DNA of 64,000 nt from Rhytidiadelphus loreus (Eukaryota > Streptophyta > Bryopsida > Hypnales > Hylocomiaceae), in contig OX344762.1 in assembly GCA_947034895.1 (NCBI GenBank), positions 31,414,760 to 31,478,759 on the forward strand. Direction: 5' to 3'. Within the stretch, counting starts at the first letter, position 1; every line of letters starts with the position of its first letter. The notes beneath the pieces were generated by a model, which made no database searches, was not told where the DNA came from, and saw nothing but the letters and a program-made list of their open reading frames with translations. The translations under genes and the position numbers were made by a program. Below, piece after piece: positions 61,313 through 64,000 of this stretch.

Positions 61313-63390
61313 AAAGGAAGGTAAGCTGATTGCCTTTTCTGAGAAACTAAACTCCTTGAAACAATTCTCAATAAATTTTCTTATGAAGAAAAAAAAATTG
61401 GCATCTAATCCAAGTCGTTTCACATTTTTTTGGACCTTCAAGGAATTAGTTACAAATTTTTGAAGTTGAAACGCAGTGGTCGCTAAAAGCGACGACCTCC
61501 TGAAATGTACACTGCTGGTACTTTGAAGAAAGCAAGATGTACCTATGTATCATGATTGCTTTTAGAGCATGGGCACTTATAGAGCAAACTACTTTAGTAT
61601 ACTCTAAAAGTGAACATTTAAGGATTGGTCCGCCTTTTTTGTAGGTTTTTATGGACGAAAATATTTTTAGATCATTTTTTAGAGAAAGAAAAATATATGT
61701 GGAACCTAAAACAAGTGGTTTTGTAGTTTTTCAAGTATTTTTGAATTACTTATAAATTTTCAAATATTTGGGGCATAAGCACCTATTTGTGACCATAGGT
61801 CTCAAAAAATCTCTCTACTTGCAATTTTTAAAGAGATGTGTGAAAATCAAAGACAATGATTGTCTCTTGCAATAGAAAAATGATTTTTCCTCGATTCATT
61901 CAATTGCTAAAGTGGTCCATGTAAGGATCACCTCATCTCCATTCTCCAATTAATTATAGGGGCAATTTGAAAGAGAGGGGGTGGTTTAATAGCATATTAC
62001 CTTAAAGGGTAAATGTATAGAAGGTGTACCAATTTTTTTGTCCAAGTGCAATAAATATTTGAAAAATTGTTACAATCAAATATTTGGATTGAAATTGATT
62101 AAAATGGAATTATTATAATGGGAGTTTTGAAATTCAAAATCTTTAAACTATATCAATTTTGACAAGTTGAAATTTTATTTTTTGGTTGATATATAGAAAA
62201 TATTCATATGGTTCATTTCATTTTATATTGTAGAAATGCTATGTAATTTTTAATAAGGATTTTAAATGTTGTGTTTCAACTAATATGCACAACAACTTAT
62301 TGAAAGTATGCTAGTTTGTATGAAATCTTTGTTTGTAACAAATGAGAGATTTTTTATCAATAACATTCTTGAACTTCAAGATTGAGAATCCTTTGCTTTC
62401 CATGAATCTAAGCAGCTCTTTCCATTACAAGGTATATACATCCATGATTGTTGTTCCTTTCATTTGTTGCATATATTTAAATTGATGAAGTTTGCAATTT
62501 CAGGGCACAATACAATAGCAAATTAGAGAAATTTTCAAATTTTTTTTTGGCAACTAATTTTTGAGCATAAACATACATTATAGAAAAAACATATAGCTTC
62601 CCATTGTTGTCCTTAGGGGTTGACTATCCATTTGGATTCTAATATGGTCCATTTGAGTCTCTACATGTTTGCAATGGTAATCTAAAAGCATCCCTCAAGA
62701 TTGTAGAATAATAAATGAATTTTTTGCCATGTGTAGAAATTACATGATGGTGTTCAATGAAGTTATAAAAAGGTGACTACTCAACCCAATTCCACATTGA
62801 AGTTGTCAAAATGCAATCCTCTACAATATTAATTGCATTAGTATGCATGAGGGTGCAATTGGGGCCAAAAGTAAGGAATATAGTTGGACAGGGAGCAATT
62901 GTGAGTTTGTATACCATGGAACATCTTGAATACAAGCAATTGTTTAAGTATTGTGGGCTACTATAACATAAATATATTGTCAATTGTTACAATGATATTG
63001 TAGAAAAATCTTGTTAAGGAAGTTTGAAATAAAGTCTTTTTATCTCATTTACATTAGGTATGGTTGAAACAAGAACGATAGAAATGAACATTCATTTATT
63101 CATTTGGAGATGTCTAAGATCATTTAGTAAATAGTGACACTAAGATTTTGTAGCAATTTGGTGATGTCATCAAAAATATATTGTTGAATTTTCCCTTCAA
63201 ATTGTTTTGTATCATTTTGAACAAAATTTCCTTCAAAAATGAAACTTTGCTCAAAGTGAAATGTTGTAGGAAGTTGTGGATTAACTTTGACATTCATATT
63301 TGGACAATGAATATATTTTTTCAAGGCAATATTTTGTCTAAATACCTTTTCAATAATCCAAAGGTATACTTGACTCTTGAAAAGACAAAA
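61313..63390. other. AT-rich intergenic DNA
   Basis: 61.38-61.53 kb carries the repeat also seen at 19.5-19.68 kb (inverted). Short frames at 62.8 and 63.1-63.4 kb are AT-rich and unsupported. Confidence 0.45.
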
Positions 63391-63674
63391 CATTAGGGGA
63401 GATTTGAGGGATCCAGGAGACTACGAGTTCTAGGGGAGTTCACTGATTGTGAACTCTCTATGAATTGTAATCCGACGTGGCCAGGAGGCAGCCACGTCAA
63501 ATACTAATATTTTATTAATATTTTAATATATTTTTTCAAAAAAAAAATCAATTTTATTTAATATTATTTTTTAATTTTAAAAAATATTTTTAAAATTCTA
63601 ACTGTACTTTGTTGTTCACAACACGGGGAACAACCCCAAAACAAGCTTCCAGACCCCTCAAATCTCTCCTAATG
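63391..63674. mobile_element. ACGTGGC-bearing MITE, copy 4 (best ends)
   Basis: It begins CATTAGGGGAGATTTGAGGG and ends CCCTCAAATCTCTCCTAATG: 20-bp inverted ends with one mismatch, 284 bp in all. It has CGACGTGGCC at 63473-63482 and GCCACGTCA at 63491-63499 in inverted orientation, then an A/T-only centre of about 100 bp. Confidence 0.75.
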
Positions 63675-64000
63675 TCTCTTTATGAATTATGACCAATTTG
63701 ATGAAATTGAAGTAACCAAAATATTGAACTAAAGAAATAAACAAAAATGTACAAAAACTCAATAAAGAACTTAAGGGCTTAAGAATTAAAATAGGGTGTG
63801 TAGAAACAATTCCTATTTTGAAAGCAAAAAATTAGTGAACTTTTACTCTCAACTTGTCATTCATTTCTAGATTAGAATGAAGATGGTTTATGAATGTCCC
63901 ACTATGATTTAATTTCTTCATTGAAATGTGTCCTTCAATCCCTCTTCATTTCAAATCCACAAATGTTGGGAATGTACAAATGTTCCATGCTAATCACTTT
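63675..64000. other. AT-rich end of window
   Basis: Nothing recognised. Confidence 0.5.

Noticed and set aside
1..64000. CRISPR arrays, operons, tRNA or rRNA genes
   Set aside because: None were seen. The tandem repeats lack CRISPR structure, and intron-containing plant genes rule out a prokaryotic reading.

Overview
This is nuclear DNA of a land plant. The genes are split by short GT-AG introns, the recognisable proteins are plant families (a stomatal-type group Ia bHLH factor, a plant-style ATG18), and the long gene-poor stretches are AT-rich and full of plant-type MITEs (CACTA hairpins, Emigrant/pogo-like ends). The species cannot be fixed from the sequence. The bHLH looks like the SMF/FAMA class and is not clearly SPCH or MUTE, and gene density is low; a bryophyte or other early-diverging land plant is an inference only.

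Left end, 0-12 kb (gene-rich, mostly minus strand): the 3'-truncated ATG18/PROPPIN autophagy gene (178-2027); a possible small plus-strand gene facing away from it (2335-2757); an RNase P/MRP Rpr2-domain protein with a 28-residue repeat tail (4826-7023); and a five-exon stomatal-type bHLH gene (8349-11526). A broken copy of the bHLH 3' end lies just downstream of it.

Middle, 12-39 kb (gene-poor): diverged tandem repeats at 15.3-15.8 kb, a 24/28-bp minisatellite at 29.4-29.7 kb, and many non-coding elements defined by terminal inverted repeats. The most striking is a family of about 0.6-0.95 kb elements ending in CCCCTAAA next to TTAA. No convincing gene is seen; one interrupted reading frame at 36.3-36.7 kb deserves a look.

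39-42 kb: a five-exon plus-strand gene for a CoA-dependent acyltransferase/condensation-type enzyme, 502 residues when spliced.

42-58 kb (gene-poor): a dead pogo-type DDE transposase at 45.4-47.7 kb, itself interrupted by a MITE, Emigrant-like MITEs that could have been moved by such an enzyme, a CACTA hairpin MITE, and a possible small membrane-protein gene at 56 kb.

58-64 kb: a single-exon gene for a small secreted valine-rich protein (58933-59235), then more MITEs.

The genes do not form a pathway; they are independent nuclear genes (autophagy, RNA processing, cell-fate transcription, acyl transfer, a secreted protein). All exon boundaries were read by eye from splice consensus, reading-frame continuity and family resemblance; none is backed by transcripts.
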